From Saccharicrinis fermentans DSM 9555 = JCM 21142 (lineage in GTDB: Bacteria; Bacteroidota; Bacteroidia; Bacteroidales; Marinilabiliaceae), in assembly GCF_000517085.1 (NCBI RefSeq), contig NZ_KI912107.1, forward strand, positions 2,223,677 through 2,287,676: 64,000 bases of DNA, read 5' to 3'. The notes under the pieces are model-generated. The model saw only the letters and a program-made list of their open reading frames with translations, did not search any database and was not told the DNA's origin. Made by a program: the position numbers and the translations under genes. Shown one piece after another: positions 25,794 to 35,531 of this stretch (the stretch's first letter is position 1; each line of letters begins with the position of its first letter).

Positions 25794-26423
25794 TTAGTTT
25801 AAACGGATTATCTGATTAAAATGTGATTCTATGCGGGCATCATGAGTTGCTATTAGTAAGGTTGCTCCGTGCTGGTCGCAATTCTTTTTAATAAGTTCAA
25901 TAAATCGCTCGCAATTCTTATCGTCAAGGCTCGAAGTAGGCTCGTCGGCAATAACAACTTTTGGTTTATTAACCAAAGCCCTTGCAACCGAGAAACGCTG
26001 TAATTCCCCTTGACTGAGTTCGAATGGTTTTTTATCTGCCAATGGGGTAATTCCAAGGTCATTCATTAGTTGAAAAATTCGATTTTTATCGCTGCTTTTG
26101 CCTGAAAAGCTTTTGGGTAAGCCTACATTCTGAAGCATCGTTAAGGATTGCACAAACAGATGCTTTTGAAATATCAAACCAATGTTATTAGCCCGGAACT
26201 TATCTAAACCAAATTGGTTAAGGTTATTGAGCAATACATTATTGATTGAAATAGTTCCTTGATCGGGCGTTAGTATTCCGCTTAGTAAATGGATTAAAGT
26301 GGTTTTACCGCTTCCTGATATGCCTTTTAACAAGCATTGTTCTTTCTCTTTTATGAAAATATTGGAGAATGATAGTTTATGCTTTTCACTATAGTGATAT
26401 TGTAAGTTTTTTGCTTCAATCAT
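25794..26423 (-). CDS. ABC transporter ATP-binding protein (LolD/MacB-like)
   Basis: A 209-residue ATPase: Walker A GISGSGKT, Q-loop in GLIFQKHLF, signature LSQGELQRFSVARAL, Walker B VVIADEPTSSLD and H-loop in LLIATHD. This is the standard partner of FtsX/MacB-type permeases, here the next gene. There is a gap of about 125 bp to the MerC-like gene upstream, so the pair may have its own promoter. Confidence 0.93.
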   Translation of the reverse strand: MIEAKNLQYHYSEKHKLSFSNIFIKEKEQCLLKGISGSGKTTLIHLLSGILTPDQGTISINNVLLNNLNQFGLDKFRANNIGLIFQKHLFVQSLTMLQNVGLPKSFSGKSSDKNRIFQLMNDLGITPLADKKPFELSQGELQRFSVARALVNKPKVVIADEPTSSLDDKNCERFIELIKKNCDQHGATLLIATHDARIESHFNQIIRLN

Positions 26424-26547
26424 AAATTAATTTATTGAGTATATGCTGGACTTATTATTCAATGATTTTTTATTAATGCTTCTATTAATATTTCAATGCA
26501 ATTGTTAGTATGTTTCAAATTCAGTAAAAATCATTGTATTTCTAATC

Positions 26548-26955
26548 TTAATTGGGACAGCAGTTGTTCGGACATGCTGAAAACCTTCGATTATAAAAAT
26601 GCAAGCCAGCCAATATTCCGGCAGCTATATACATGGGGTACCTTGTTATGGGTAAAGTATGGGTGTGTTCATTGGCCATTAAAATAAAAAACACAATGAA
26701 TGTGATGTATAAAGACACCTTTATCCATGCTTTTGAACTTGACTTTGCCGAGAAATATACTGCTGTGAAAGAGATAATCAGAAATATAAGGTCGATAGCC
26801 CTCCACCAAGCAGGCGCTTCGGCACAGCAACTGGCTGCACAAGCTTGGGCAATAAAAATAAATGGCGTGAGAATACAATGAACCAGGCAAAGTGTTGAAC
26901 TGGCCATTCCTATATTATCTGAAGATAAATATTTGCTATTTGATAAGTTTATCAT
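26548..26955 (-). CDS. MerC-like small membrane protein
   Basis: A 135-residue protein with about four membrane helices. The first carries STLCLVHCILTPF, the LCxxHC-type motif of MerC proteins. Later pieces are HTHTLPI and a Cys-rich tail (CPNNCCPN). MerC proteins move heavy-metal ions across the inner membrane; in Bacteroidota they sit next to Zur and COG0523 genes, which points to zinc. Its start overlaps the stop of the COG0523 GTPase by four bases. Confidence 0.75.
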   Translation of the reverse strand: MINLSNSKYLSSDNIGMASSTLCLVHCILTPFIFIAQACAASCCAEAPAWWRAIDLIFLIISFTAVYFSAKSSSKAWIKVSLYITFIVFFILMANEHTHTLPITRYPMYIAAGILAGLHFYNRRFSACPNNCCPN

Positions 26956-27941
26956 ACGGTTGTTTTTACTAATAATTTGTATAGACTCGTTTTGATTTCG
27001 TCATCCTTTAAATCGGTTCCAATAATTACAATATTGCTTTCCCTGTTTTTATTTTCAAGCCATTGAGAGCCTTGTGTTGTATGGTAAGTATTCCCTACCG
27101 ACTGGAGAATAATCTTATGTGCCATATCGTCAATGCTTAAAATGGCTTTAACCCGGAGTACCTTATCTCTATTCATAAAAAGGAAGTCTTCAAACCACAT
27201 GGCCATTCTTTTCATATCAAAATCACCGGTTATGGTATAGCTTAGCGTTTGTATGGAGTGGCCATGGTTTTTTCTAGGGCTTACCACGGTTATATTGGTA
27301 TAATCAATAATGCTTTCTTCCATATTGCAAGGACTAAAACTTTCACAATTTAATATCTGAATATCTTCAATTTTACCAAAAGTTGTTTGCTCAATTCTTG
27401 CAAGTGGGTTAATCGTAGTTATCTTTTGCTCAAGCTCTTTGGTTTGTTCGGGAGCCAATAAATCACATTTGTTTATTATAATAACATCAGATTGTACCAC
27501 CTGGCTGCGAACTTCGCTAAAATTGGCAAGACGCTTTAAAAATGAACCGGCATCTACCAAGGCAACTACGCTATCTAACTTAAAATACCTTTGGATACGT
27601 GCTCCTGAAAACATATTAATAACCTGACCAGAATCTGCCATGCCAGTAGCTTCTATCAACACATAATCATATTTTACTTGCGATAGTATAACGCTATTTA
27701 AAACAGTTCCAAGTTCGGTGCTCAGAGAGCAGCAAATGCAGCCACCGGTTAGTTCAAATAAATTGTTATTATCATTATTTCTAACCAGTTCTCTGTCAAT
27801 ATTAATATTGCCTGCTTCGTTTTCAATAATAAGAAAATTGGTGTTTTTGTTATGTTCCAGTATTTCGTTTAACAAGGTTGTTTTACCCGCCCCTAAAAAG
27901 CCTGTAATAATAGTCACAGGCATTATTGTTTTATCGCTCAT
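26952..27941 (-). CDS. COG0523/CobW-type metallochaperone GTPase
   Basis: A 329-residue G3E GTPase: Walker A GFLGAGKTTLLNE, the metal motif GGCICCS (CxCC), Walker B in VLIEATGMAD, and the guanine motif NKCD. The C-terminal CobW_C domain follows. Zur-controlled members of this family deliver scarce zinc to client enzymes. Position directly after the Fur-family regulator (ATGA overlap) supports that role. Confidence 0.9.
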   Translation of the reverse strand: MSDKTIMPVTIITGFLGAGKTTLLNEILEHNKNTNFLIIENEAGNINIDRELVRNNDNNNLFELTGGCICCSLSTELGTVLNSVILSQVKYDYVLIEATGMADSGQVINMFSGARIQRYFKLDSVVALVDAGSFLKRLANFSEVRSQVVQSDVIIINKCDLLAPEQTKELEQKITTINPLARIEQTTFGKIEDIQILNCESFSPCNMEESIIDYTNITVVSPRKNHGHSIQTLSYTITGDFDMKRMAMWFEDFLFMNRDKVLRVKAILSIDDMAHKIILQSVGNTYHTTQGSQWLENKNRESNIVIIGTDLKDDEIKTSLYKLLVKTTV

Positions 27942-28360
27942 GAGTTGTCTTGCTGATTATTTATAGCACAAATGTTGCATTCCCCTTTTAGTATCAATTC
28001 TTGCTCAGTTATTTTATAATCCTTGGGTACTGTTGGTGTTGCTATTTCTATCGTATCAAGGCATTTAACTGTATTGCATTTATTGCAATAAAAATGAGCG
28101 TGTTCTTTTTTTCTTGTAACTGAATTGTCCAACTCATATTTTACAAGCTGATTATCTACTACTATTTTATGAATTACACTACGCTCTTCAAGTGTTTTAA
28201 ATGAGCGATAAAAGGTTGTACGGTTGTATTTGCCTTCAAGATTTTTGCGTATTTCATTCTCAGAAAGTGCAATTCCAGACGATATCATTAGGTCTAAAAT
28301 ACCTAATCTGCATCCTGTTCCTTTAATCTTAAATGTATTTAATATCTCTATTGATTTCAT
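27938..28360 (-). CDS. Fur-family regulator, probably Zur
   Basis: A 140-residue regulator with an N-terminal winged helix (LSENEIRKNLEG and then NRTTFYRSFKTLEE) and a C-terminal metal domain with HAHFYCNKCNTVKCLD and a second cysteine pair CNIC. The cysteine pairs fit the structural zinc site. Its gene is first in an overlapping operon with a COG0523 GTPase and a MerC-like gene, so zinc is the most likely co-repressor. Two palindromic operators lie 21 and 49 bp upstream. Confidence 0.85.
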   Translation of the reverse strand: MKSIEILNTFKIKGTGCRLGILDLMISSGIALSENEIRKNLEGKYNRTTFYRSFKTLEERSVIHKIVVDNQLVKYELDNSVTRKKEHAHFYCNKCNTVKCLDTIEIATPTVPKDYKITEQELILKGECNICAINNQQDNS

Positions 28361-28380
28361 AACTGCCTAATCTTTTTAAA

Positions 28381-28423
28381 TGCAACAGTGTTGCAAATGT
28401 ATGCTAAATGCAACAATGTTGCA
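28381..28423 (-). promoter_or_regulatory. Twin palindromic operators of the Zur-like regulator
   Basis: TGCAACAGTGTTGCA (28381-28395) and TGCAACAATGTTGCA (28409-28423) are 15-bp palindromes whose centres are 28 bp apart, just upstream of the regulator start at 28360. Fur-family dimers bind sites of this size, so zinc-dependent autorepression of the operon is the simplest reading. Confidence 0.7.
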
Positions 28424-28760
28424 AGTAGGTGAAGTTATTATTAATCATATTTTTTAAAGAAATCGATATTGTGAGAAAATATTTATTCAATATTCACAGA
28501 GGTACAAACTGAAGCAATAAAGCAATAAAAACAATTCTCTCATTTTTTGGATTCAAGATTCTTTTATGATTTACTATTGACTATAATAACTTTCAAATCG
28601 ATTGTATGGTTAATCTTTAATATCAGGTTGGAATAGGCGATAGCCGAACCTTTATAATTTGCCACTACTTGACTAACAACTAATTATATAGGAGCTTACG
28701 AGAGATTGCAACAACGAAGTTTTGCTGCAAATTGGACTTCCTGCAAGTTCATTTTATGAA
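28424..28760. other. Non-coding gap
   Basis: AT-rich sequence between the Zur-like operators and the first IS91 fragment. I see no gene, RNA or clear repeat in it. Confidence 0.5.
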
Positions 28761-28769
28761 TGCGGAATC

Positions 28770-29025
28770 CTTCCAGGTGGGTGGTATACAGTCAGGCCTC
28801 GATGGCCGACAGCGAACACGTGGTGTGTTATTTAGGGCGGTACACGCACCGCATAGCTATATCCAACGACAGGATCATAGATATAAACGATACGCATGTC
28901 AGGTTCCGAGCAAAGGATTACCGGAAAAAAGGTGCCGCCAAGACCGTAAGCCTGCCGGGTGTGGAGTTTTTAAAACGCTTTTGCCAACATGTGATGCCAA
29001 GGGCTCCGTTCGTATCAGGAGGTAA
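28770..29025 (+). pseudogene. IS91-family transposase, C-terminal fragment
   Basis: The reading frame gives HVVCYLGRYTHRIAISNDRI, DTHVRFRAKDYR and LPGVEFLKRFCQHVMP, the conserved C-terminal region of IS91-type Y2 rolling-circle transposases. The catalytic tyrosine and zinc-finger part is missing and the last codons are shifted. The 3' part from 28903 belongs to the 477-bp direct repeat. Confidence 0.8.
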
Positions 29026-29379
29026 GGCATAGCTACACAACCTAGGATTAGGTCTCCGGTACACAACCTAGTTAAAATACTGAAGTCTAAATTAGTGTAA
29101 GTGCATAAAGTCAATTGGAAAAAACGTCATTTTAATGAGGTTAAAATACTAGTGTCCAAACTGTAGATTTGCAATGGTCTGAACTGTAGAAAAGCATATA
29201 CAGCTGTAATAATAGACCGCCTAAACTTAGCTTCTAAATATGCTAAAACTCTAAAAACAGTCACACAGGCTATTACTAAAACAAAAAACACTCTTAAAAT
29301 ACGTAGGCAGTGAGAATCCGGGTTGTAGTTCAACCTAGAATAATCGCGGGGTCTTGCAGACCGCTCATATTCCTATTTA
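28903..29379 (+). repeat. 477-bp IS91-end direct repeat, copy 1
   Basis: This copy contains the last part of an IS91 transposase and about 350 bp of its non-coding end. It recurs at 32027-32503 in the same orientation with few differences. Its last three bases are the stop codon of rloB. Both copies share the same in-frame TAA after RIRR. Confidence 0.92.
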
Positions 29380-30087
29380 TTGGGCAGCGTACTTTTCAGT
29401 TAATTCTATCAACTCATTAATCAATTTATGAACTTTAGTACAAGGATTATGATTTGAAAAACTTCTGTCAAAATATAAACCTTCAAGCTTTTCAGCATTC
29501 TTTATTGCATTCTCTTGATTTCCAAATTCATTTAATATAGCAAACATCTCTTTTGAATTCTTCTGATATTTGAAGTCAGTTCGATTTGCTGCTTTATTAA
29601 CTTCTTTTTCAATAAATTTTTGATATTGAACTCGTGAAATACCTGTGTTGTAATAATTAAAATGCAATAAATACCAAAGTTCAAAAGCCTCATTAGTCCA
29701 AGCACAATTAATTTTCGGCTTCGAGTTTTCTCCTTTGTTTATAGCATTGTTAAAGTTTTTTGCAGGAAAACTATCCTTGTCAAAAACAGCCCAGACCTTA
29801 TCAATTTTCCGTAAGTACTTTTCTTCATACTTAGTTCTTAATTTTTTCGCTTCTTCAACTATTGACAAAGTATTTTTACCAGTGCCATCAATGTCAATAT
29901 TAGTCAGTTCTAAAACACCTTTGGGCAATGAATATTTTAAAGATTCAAAGTAATTTGGTTCAGTCTTTTCACCTTCACAAACAATTAGGTAAAACTTTCG
30001 TTTTGATTTAAACTCAGTCTTACGTTTCTTTTCTTCTCTTGCTCGTCTTTTAAGAACGGCGTTGTCAATTTTAATAATATTAGCCAT
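29377..30087 (-). CDS. rloB: RloB-like protein (AbiL-type partner)
   Basis: A 236-residue protein with a basic N-terminus ([18 protein letters not shown]), then a TOPRIM-like core: [15 protein letters not shown] with the Glu, and [12 protein letters not shown] with the DxD-like acidic pair. Next comes [14 protein letters not shown]. This is the RloB family, which pairs with an AAA15 ATPase (RloA) in abortive-infection modules of the AbiL kind. The start lies inside the rloA gene (8-bp overlap). The stop codon is shared with the end of the IS91-derived repeat, so nothing follows downstream. Nuclease activity is inferred from the TOPRIM-like motifs. Confidence 0.88.
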   Translation of the reverse strand: MANIIKIDNAVLKRRAREEKKRKTEFKSKRKFYLIVCEGEKTEPNYFESLKYSLPKGVLELTNIDIDGTGKNTLSIVEEAKKLRTKYEEKYLRKIDKVWAVFDKDSFPAKNFNNAINKGENSKPKINCAWTNEAFELWYLLHFNYYNTGISRVQYQKFIEKEVNKAANRTDFKYQKNSKEMFAILNEFGNQENAIKNAEKLEGLYFDRSFSNHNPCTKVHKLINELIELTEKYAAQ

Positions 30088-31366
30088 TGCTTAAAAGTTC
30101 TTCGAAGTTGCCAATAAATGGAATTGCTCCATATCTGCCATTGATGTAGTCTTTTTCAAAAGACCTATCTTTTCTGATTTTTTTACTGGAGCCTTCCTCT
30201 TTATATTCAATCAAGGAATACAAATCACTTGCCTCAAATTTGTCTTTCTCTAGAAAATAAATTTGGTCTCTTCTAAATCTGCCATATGATAACAAATTCG
30301 TATCATGAGTTGCAAAGATTAATTGTGCATTATTTGTATTATACTCAGGGGAATTAAATAAATTAGTAATTGCAGCAGTCATTAATGGATGAAGTTTCGC
30401 ATCTAATTCATCAATAACCAATACTCCACCACCAATTAGAGTATCAAAAATTGGTCCTGAAATATCAAAAACTTTATTTGTCCCTGATGATTCTTGTCCA
30501 CGTAAATCAAAATCCTTGAAACCAACTTTTTTACCACTTTCGTCATATTTATTGTGGACTGTGTTAATCCTTGCAATAGTTTTTCCTTGCAAATCATTGA
30601 TTATATCATCAAGAAGTTCTGCAGGTAAGTCATCTGGTAAAAATCTTTCTTGAAATTTCTCTTTTCGGAATTTTAGTTGTTCAAATCCTAAATCTAAGTC
30701 TTTTAAAAAATCCAGTAGCTTTTCTTTTGATTTCTTTTTGTCCAACAATGAAAAAGTAAGCCCTCTATAATTATCATGACTTAATCCAGAAATAGTTCCT
30801 AAATCATTAAACCAGCTAATAATTTTTGCGGCGTTTTCTCCATTAAATTGGTCAACAACGGAAAGAAACAGAGCATTTTCTCTAGTTTTAAATTCAAGAC
30901 CATGACCTTCTTTAAAGTCATCAGTTACCCCAATTCCATTTTCTTCCCTGATAAATAGAGGAATTTCATTATCTCCTTCTAATTTAAATAACCATTCTCC
31001 ATGGATTGAACTATTATCAATTTCAAAACCATATCTATATCTTGTTTTGTCAATTAAGAAAACTAATTCAAAAAAAGTCGGTTTATTTTCAGTACTAGTA
31101 TTAAGTAAAAAAGGAACAATTTCAAATTTCGATGCAGATGTCTTTTCTACAGATGTCATTACAATTCTTTTCATTGTCGACATTGCTTTAATGAAATTTG
31201 ATTTTCCACTTGAGTTAGCCCCGTAAAGAACTGCACTTTTCAAGAGATTAAATTTCCCTGCTTTGAATGTTGATTCTTTATATTCTGTAATATTTGTAGC
31301 CTCTAAGGATAAAGTTTTTTTATTACTAAAAGACAAAAAATTTCCAACTGTAAATTCAATAATCAT
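30080..31366 (-). CDS. rloA: RloA-like AAA15 family ATPase (AbiL-type)
   Basis: A 428-residue ABC/SMC-like ATPase. The N-terminal [19 protein letters not shown] leads to Walker [16 protein letters not shown]. The C-terminal half has [17 protein letters not shown] (Walker B with the catalytic Glu) and FATHDTNLL (H-loop). RloA with RloB forms an abortive-infection pair. The gene has its own promoter flanked by two 17-bp palindromes. The pair lies between two IS91-derived direct repeats and is probably a captured cargo. Confidence 0.9.
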   Translation of the reverse strand: MIIEFTVGNFLSFSNKKTLSLEATNITEYKESTFKAGKFNLLKSAVLYGANSSGKSNFIKAMSTMKRIVMTSVEKTSASKFEIVPFLLNTSTENKPTFFELVFLIDKTRYRYGFEIDNSSIHGEWLFKLEGDNEIPLFIREENGIGVTDDFKEGHGLEFKTRENALFLSVVDQFNGENAAKIISWFNDLGTISGLSHDNYRGLTFSLLDKKKSKEKLLDFLKDLDLGFEQLKFRKEKFQERFLPDDLPAELLDDIINDLQGKTIARINTVHNKYDESGKKVGFKDFDLRGQESSGTNKVFDISGPIFDTLIGGGVLVIDELDAKLHPLMTAAITNLFNSPEYNTNNAQLIFATHDTNLLSYGRFRRDQIYFLEKDKFEASDLYSLIEYKEEGSSKKIRKDRSFEKDYINGRYGAIPFIGNFEELLSNG

Positions 31367-31381
31367 TATTTCTAATTATTA

Positions 31382-31437
31382 GTGAGAAAAATTCTCATTC
31401 TTTACAAATATAGAAATATTGTGAGAATATTTCTCAC
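31382..31437 (-). promoter_or_regulatory. rloA promoter flanked by two palindromic operators
   Basis: TATATTTG (31405-31412, minus strand) fits the Bacteroidota -7 box. It lies between GTGAGAAAAATTCTCAT (31382-31398) and GTGAGAATATTTCTCAC (31421-31437), two 17-bp palindromes of one consensus centred 39 bp apart. That is a repressor layout. No DNA-binding gene is adjacent, so the regulator is either RloA/RloB themselves or encoded elsewhere. Confidence 0.6.
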
Positions 31438-31546
31438 GATCACTTGATTATTTTACAAGATGCTTCAATCAACGCGTATGCAATTAATCTTCCTTCTCGG
31501 TATGGCGTTATAACAGTAATTATTAATCATTTTAAAATTTACTGTT

Positions 31547-31840
31547 ATGCAGAAGAAAACATCACTTACAATTTTGGAAAAGGCCATTGTCTATGTGCCC
31601 GAGTTAAAAAAGGTGCTGAAGAAACTTGAAAACCAGGTCGATCTGCGCGGGCAAGAGGTCATAAACCTCAAAATCGGAGATGTTGATTTTGAGCGGCAAA
31701 CCATTCATATCAGACAGAGCAAATACAAAAAAGACCGCATTGTGCCTCTTTCCCCGACCATGGCTATTGGCCTAAAAAAATACATGGCCGCCGAAAACCC
31801 TTGCCAGTGGCTCTTTAACGGCACACAGCCCATTAGATAC
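31547..31840 (+). pseudogene. Tyrosine recombinase fragment (IS91-associated)
   Basis: The frame shows LRGQEVINLKIGDVDFERQ, TIHIRQSKYKKDRIVPLS and NPCQWLFNG, the catalytic-domain start of an XerD-like recombinase, with the first catalytic Arg region. The later His-x-x-Arg and Tyr are gone. Such recombinases accompany IS91-type elements. It runs directly into the IS91 transposase N-terminal fragment. Confidence 0.7.
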
Positions 31841-31846
31841 CCTTTA

Positions 31847-32151
31847 TGGAAGGCGATAAATACGACCTGGCCGATGTGGTGCGCAAATTCGGCAGACGGT
31901 TAATGACCCAAGGACCACTCTCGCCCATGCAGGTCAGGGCATTTAACAACATTGTTTCGTCCCGCACCGCACAACTGGGGTGGAACGAATATGCCTGTGG
32001 AACGACAAGCTGTATTACAAAATATTGTTCCGGGCAAAGGATTACCGGAAAAAAGGTGCCCCAAGACCGTAAGCCTGCCAGGTGTGGAGTTTTTAAAACG
32101 CTTTTGCCAACATGTGATGCCCAAGGGCTTCGTTCGTATCAGGAGGTAAGG
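31847..32151 (+). pseudogene. IS91-family transposase with large internal deletion
   Basis: The N-terminal piece (YDLADVVRKFGRRL and LSPMQVRAFNNIVSSRTAQL) is joined to the C-terminal piece (RAKDYRKKGAPKTVSLPG, FCQHVMPKGFVRIRR) with the catalytic centre deleted. The frame breaks between the pieces. The C-terminal portion is part of the second 477-bp repeat. Confidence 0.8.
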
Positions 32152-32503
32152 CATAGCTACACAACCTAGGATTAGTTTTCCGGTACACAACCTAGTTAAA
32201 ATACTGAAGTCTAAATTAGTGTAAGTGCATAAAGTCAATTGGAAAAAACGTCATTTTAATGAGGTTAAAATACTAGTGTCCAAACTGTAGATTTGCAATG
32301 GTCTGAACTGTAGAAAAGCATATACAGCTGTAATAATAGACCGCCTAAACTTAGCTTCTAAATATGCTAAAACTCTAAAAACAGTCACACAGGCTATTAC
32401 TAAAACAAAAAACACTCTTAAAATACGTAGGCAGTGAGAATCCGGGTTGTAGTTCAACCTAGAATAATCGCGGGGTCTTGCAGACCGCTCATATTCCTAT
32501 TTA
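32027..32503 (+). repeat. 477-bp IS91-end direct repeat, copy 2
   Basis: This is the same sequence and orientation as 28903-29379 and the same length. It differs by a few substitutions and compensating single-base indels. Together the two copies flank rloA/rloB and the recombinase remnant, as in a composite or one-ended transposition product. Confidence 0.92.
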
Positions 32504-33117
32504 GTCTTTGCAAGAAAACTCCAAATACTGCGTTATTCTCATTTTTGAAACAGTCATTTACAATCAGTAAACTCCTTGGTTTCAAAAATATCGAAAGCCT
32601 TGTCTTTGAAGCTTTCATATGTTTATAATTTGTTTCTTAATGGTCATATGGAACTCCCGATGAATTTTAATCATTCTTCTGTGTGTATTTTAGAATGCTA
32701 AAATTCATGTTCGTTTCTTATCAAAGACAGAAAAAACAGTAGTTTTCTTGCAGCCACTAATTAACGGATAAAACCTGCATGACAGGAATGCATACAATCT
32801 CTTTTGAGAGCAGCCAGATTGATCACGCTGGTTCCAAAACGTTATTTTGTATTGCTGGGCAATAAAATTAAAAGAAAAACATCACTTAAACGCGGCGCAA
32901 GATAGCCTTTAGGGCCAAATAAAAAAAATAATTCAACTAAACAGAAAGCTCAGGGGCATCGAGAGTGAGCCTATTGGCTACCACGGAATCAATAAAATTA
33001 ATTACTCATTAACATTAAAGAGTACCCAAAGATGAAGCTTCCTGCACGCAGCAAGGAACAAAAAACCGACCGCCAGAGGAATTAACCTGACTACGGCCCG
33101 TTTCATGGGCTTTGTCA
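32504..33117. other. Non-coding scar sequence
   Basis: About 600 bases with no reading frame I can assign. It probably consists of decayed mobile-element sequence between the IS91 repeat and the ATP-grasp fragment. Confidence 0.5.
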
Positions 33118-33540
33118 TTATTCCAGGACAGAGATATATTTTCTTAAATCGGAACTGAGAATATTGTATAATTCCTGTTTGTTATTTTCGTTTGTTTCTG
33201 CAAAAACAAAACCGAAAAGAGGATATTTGTTAATATCCAAAGGTCTAATCAAAACAGGATTTTCAAAATCAGCAGCAAGTGCTTCATAATCAAATCTGGC
33301 AATATCAGTAGGCTTAAGACCCGAATTATTATCTAAAACGATGATGCTAAACAGCTTATTTTCTTTTCCTTTGTATATAGCATCCCAATCAGGCCGACTG
33401 TTTTCAAAATAGTATTTGTAAGAATTAAGCCCCACTGCAATTCCAGATAAATCAGCAGTAGTGCACCAACCTCCAAACCGAAGAGGGTTTATTTCAATGG
33501 GAATTATTTTGCCGTTCTCATTACATGTTTTCAGGGAAAT
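33118..33540 (-). pseudogene. ATP-grasp protein, C-terminal fragment
   Basis: Reading upstream of the GTG at 33435 extends the frame to the IS66 junction and gives ENGKIIPIEINPLRFGGWC, the E-x-N-x-R-x-G-G signature of ATP-grasp ligases. The C-terminal tail follows (PVLIRPLDINKYPLFGFVFA). The N-terminal ATP-grasp half is missing, cut by the IS66 remnant. Confidence 0.65.
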
Positions 33541-33544
33541 TTAT

Positions 33545-34345
33545 CAGATGATCGATGAATCACCAATAAAAGTGCAGGATCGCAACAAAAAAGGAACGTA
33601 TCATCAGGGGTACATGTGGGTTCGGTATGCCCCATTGTCAAAAAGCGTGCTGTTTGAGTACTACAAGAGCCGATCGGCCAATGGCCCCATCGACGACTTG
33701 AGTTCGTTCCGTGGATTTGTTCAAACCGACGGTTATAGTGGCTATACCTTTTTGGCAAAAAAAGCAGGACTGACTCATTTATCATGCTGGGCACATGCCA
33801 GACGGTATTTTGATGCCGCACTGAAGAACGATCAGGAACGAGCTTCGCATGTGCTAAGCCTCATTCAGCTTCTCTATGCCATTGAGGCTATTGCACGGGA
33901 ACAAAATCTATCCCATGAGCAACGGCATGCTCTGCGGCTGGAAAAAGCTCTGCCTGTAATTAACGAAATTGGAGCATACATTAACAAGCACAAAGGATCT
34001 GTAATACCAAGAAGTCCTCTGGGCAAAGCTTTTGAATATTGCAAAAATCGCTGGACAAGCCTGCAGAACTATCTTACCAACGGAATGCTGGAGATAGACA
34101 GCAATCTGGTTGAGAACTCTATTCGCCCTCTGGCTCTGGGACGTAAGAACTATTTGTTTGCCGGTTCACATGATGCTGCCAGAAATATCGCAATGTTCTA
34201 CAGCTTCTTTGGAACTTGCAAGAAACTTGACATTGATCCGCAAAAATGGCTAAAGTACGTCATGGAAAACATCCACATTACACCCGCCGAAAATTTCAAA
34301 GAACTTTTGCCGCAATTTATTGATAAAAGTTTGCTTCAGGAATAA
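33545..34345 (+). pseudogene. IS66-family transposase, 5'-truncated
   Basis: About 265 residues of the IS66 TnpC C-terminal domain: MIDESPIKVQDRNKKG with the first catalytic Asp, VQTDGYSGY with the second, SCWAHARRYFDAAL, then LVENSIRPLALGRKNYLFAG and the IS66 C-terminal tail. The N-terminal part, TnpA and TnpB are absent. The upstream reading frame to 33461 belongs to the opposite-strand ATP-grasp gene. Confidence 0.88.
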
Positions 34346-34590
34346 GTATTTGCTCGGGCGGATACCTATAATCTGCTTTCACAAACATTCGTTTAATTTC
34401 AGCAGAGTCATTATAGAAACGCTTAAAGCATCCACAGGCAATCACATTTTCATTATCGTAAATCAGTACCACAGAGTCAATTATCTCAATCTCATTGTGA
34501 TTATCATAATCCTTTTTGCTCGCTTTTATATCTACCAGTCAACTCATTATCAAGTAGAAATATCAAATGGGTAAAATCGGCATTTGAACT
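34346..34590 (-). pseudogene. GNAT acetyltransferase fragment, frameshifted
   Basis: On the minus strand, NELTGRYKSEQK continues in another frame as KDYDNHNEIEIIDSVVLIYD, then NVIACGCFKRF and AEIKRMFVKADYR. This is the first half of a GNAT domain up to just before the acetyl-CoA loop. An indel in an A run breaks the frame and the IS66 remnant removes the 3' half. Confidence 0.65.
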
Positions 34591-34662
34591 ACTTGTCCTC
34601 ATTATTTTCAATAAATCCATATTTACGGGTAAAAATGTCAGTCATGTATACTTTCATTATTG

Positions 34663-35175
34663 TCATAACATCTCAAAACATTCGATAAAGCTCTTAATTC
34701 CAATCATTATTGCACCTTTTTTTTCGAAATCCATGTTTATAAGCATCCTTCTTTCTTTAAACCTGTACATTATCGCAGTCAATAATGATTTTGATTTCAG
34801 GTTTTGTAAATCGTATGAATAAACCTCTTTTTTATCTATATCTTTGAGTTCTCCTTCACTATACTTTAACATCTCAAGATTCCTTTTTTGAATTTTAGAA
34901 TAAAGAGATTCTGTCACTTGTTTTCGCTGAAGATTTGGCTTTAATCGAAAATATTCCCAAACCAAGAAGTAAATTTTCATAATTTCTTCTAATTCTTCCA
35001 TCGAAACATCTAGACGATGACCCAATAAAACAGTCAAATAGAAAGGTTGCAGTTTGTAAATCTCGTCTGAAACAGAATTAACATAGTCTGCATCAATTTG
35101 GTCAATTTTCTTTATCAATTCAGCAATTGCCCTAGCCTCTTTAAAATCGTTATCGGTGAAATTAAGTTTTGTCAT
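34663..35175 (-). CDS. Hypothetical protein
   Basis: A 170-residue predicted soluble, largely helical protein (FKEARAIAELIKKIDQID, MEELEEIMKIYFLVWEYFRL). No signal peptide or membrane segment is visible and I recognise no family. It stands alone between the mobile-element scar and the type VI cargo region. It could be an orphan immunity or accessory protein, but nothing in the sequence proves that. Confidence 0.55.
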   Translation of the reverse strand: MTKLNFTDNDFKEARAIAELIKKIDQIDADYVNSVSDEIYKLQPFYLTVLLGHRLDVSMEELEEIMKIYFLVWEYFRLKPNLQRKQVTESLYSKIQKRNLEMLKYSEGELKDIDKKEVYSYDLQNLKSKSLLTAIMYRFKERRMLINMDFEKKGAIMIGIKSFIECFEML

Positions 35176-35384
35176 AATTCTTTATCGTGTACTATCGTTG
35201 TTGTATGCCGCACAACTTGTTTATATACGGAACTTTTATCCAACAATTTTGGTTGGCTATGCGGAAGTTTTGATTTTTTATACTTTTTACCTCCCAATAA
35301 AAAAGACGAAATTTCCTATTTAATGCAAGTTAAGTATATTTTACATATTATCAAATGGATTTTAATCTTTCTTATACTGGTCTC

Positions 35385-35515
35385 TGTAACATGAGTCTAA
35401 ACCACAAAAGCAGATGTCATCATTTGCAAGGTACATTTTGGTTTTTCGCTGTAAGCCACAAGAGGACAGTAATATTAAACAGAGTAGTGTGTAAATTATT
35501 AAGTATTTCATTTTG
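35385..35515 (-). pseudogene. Truncated immunity-type lipoprotein, N-terminal fragment
   Basis: Nearly identical to the start of the lipoprotein gene at 36544-37251, including its leader and upstream spacer. It covers the signal peptide and the MYLANDDICFCGL-like segment, then breaks off. It is the third copy of this gene type in the cluster and follows the orphan effector tip exactly as copy 1 follows the full effector. Confidence 0.7.
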
Positions 35516-35531
35516 TCTTTTTATATGTATA

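Noticed and set aside
29127..29333. 68-residue reading frame, also at 32251-32457
   Set aside because: It lies in the non-coding part of the IS91-derived repeat, appears twice only because the repeat does, and has no recognisable family or start context.
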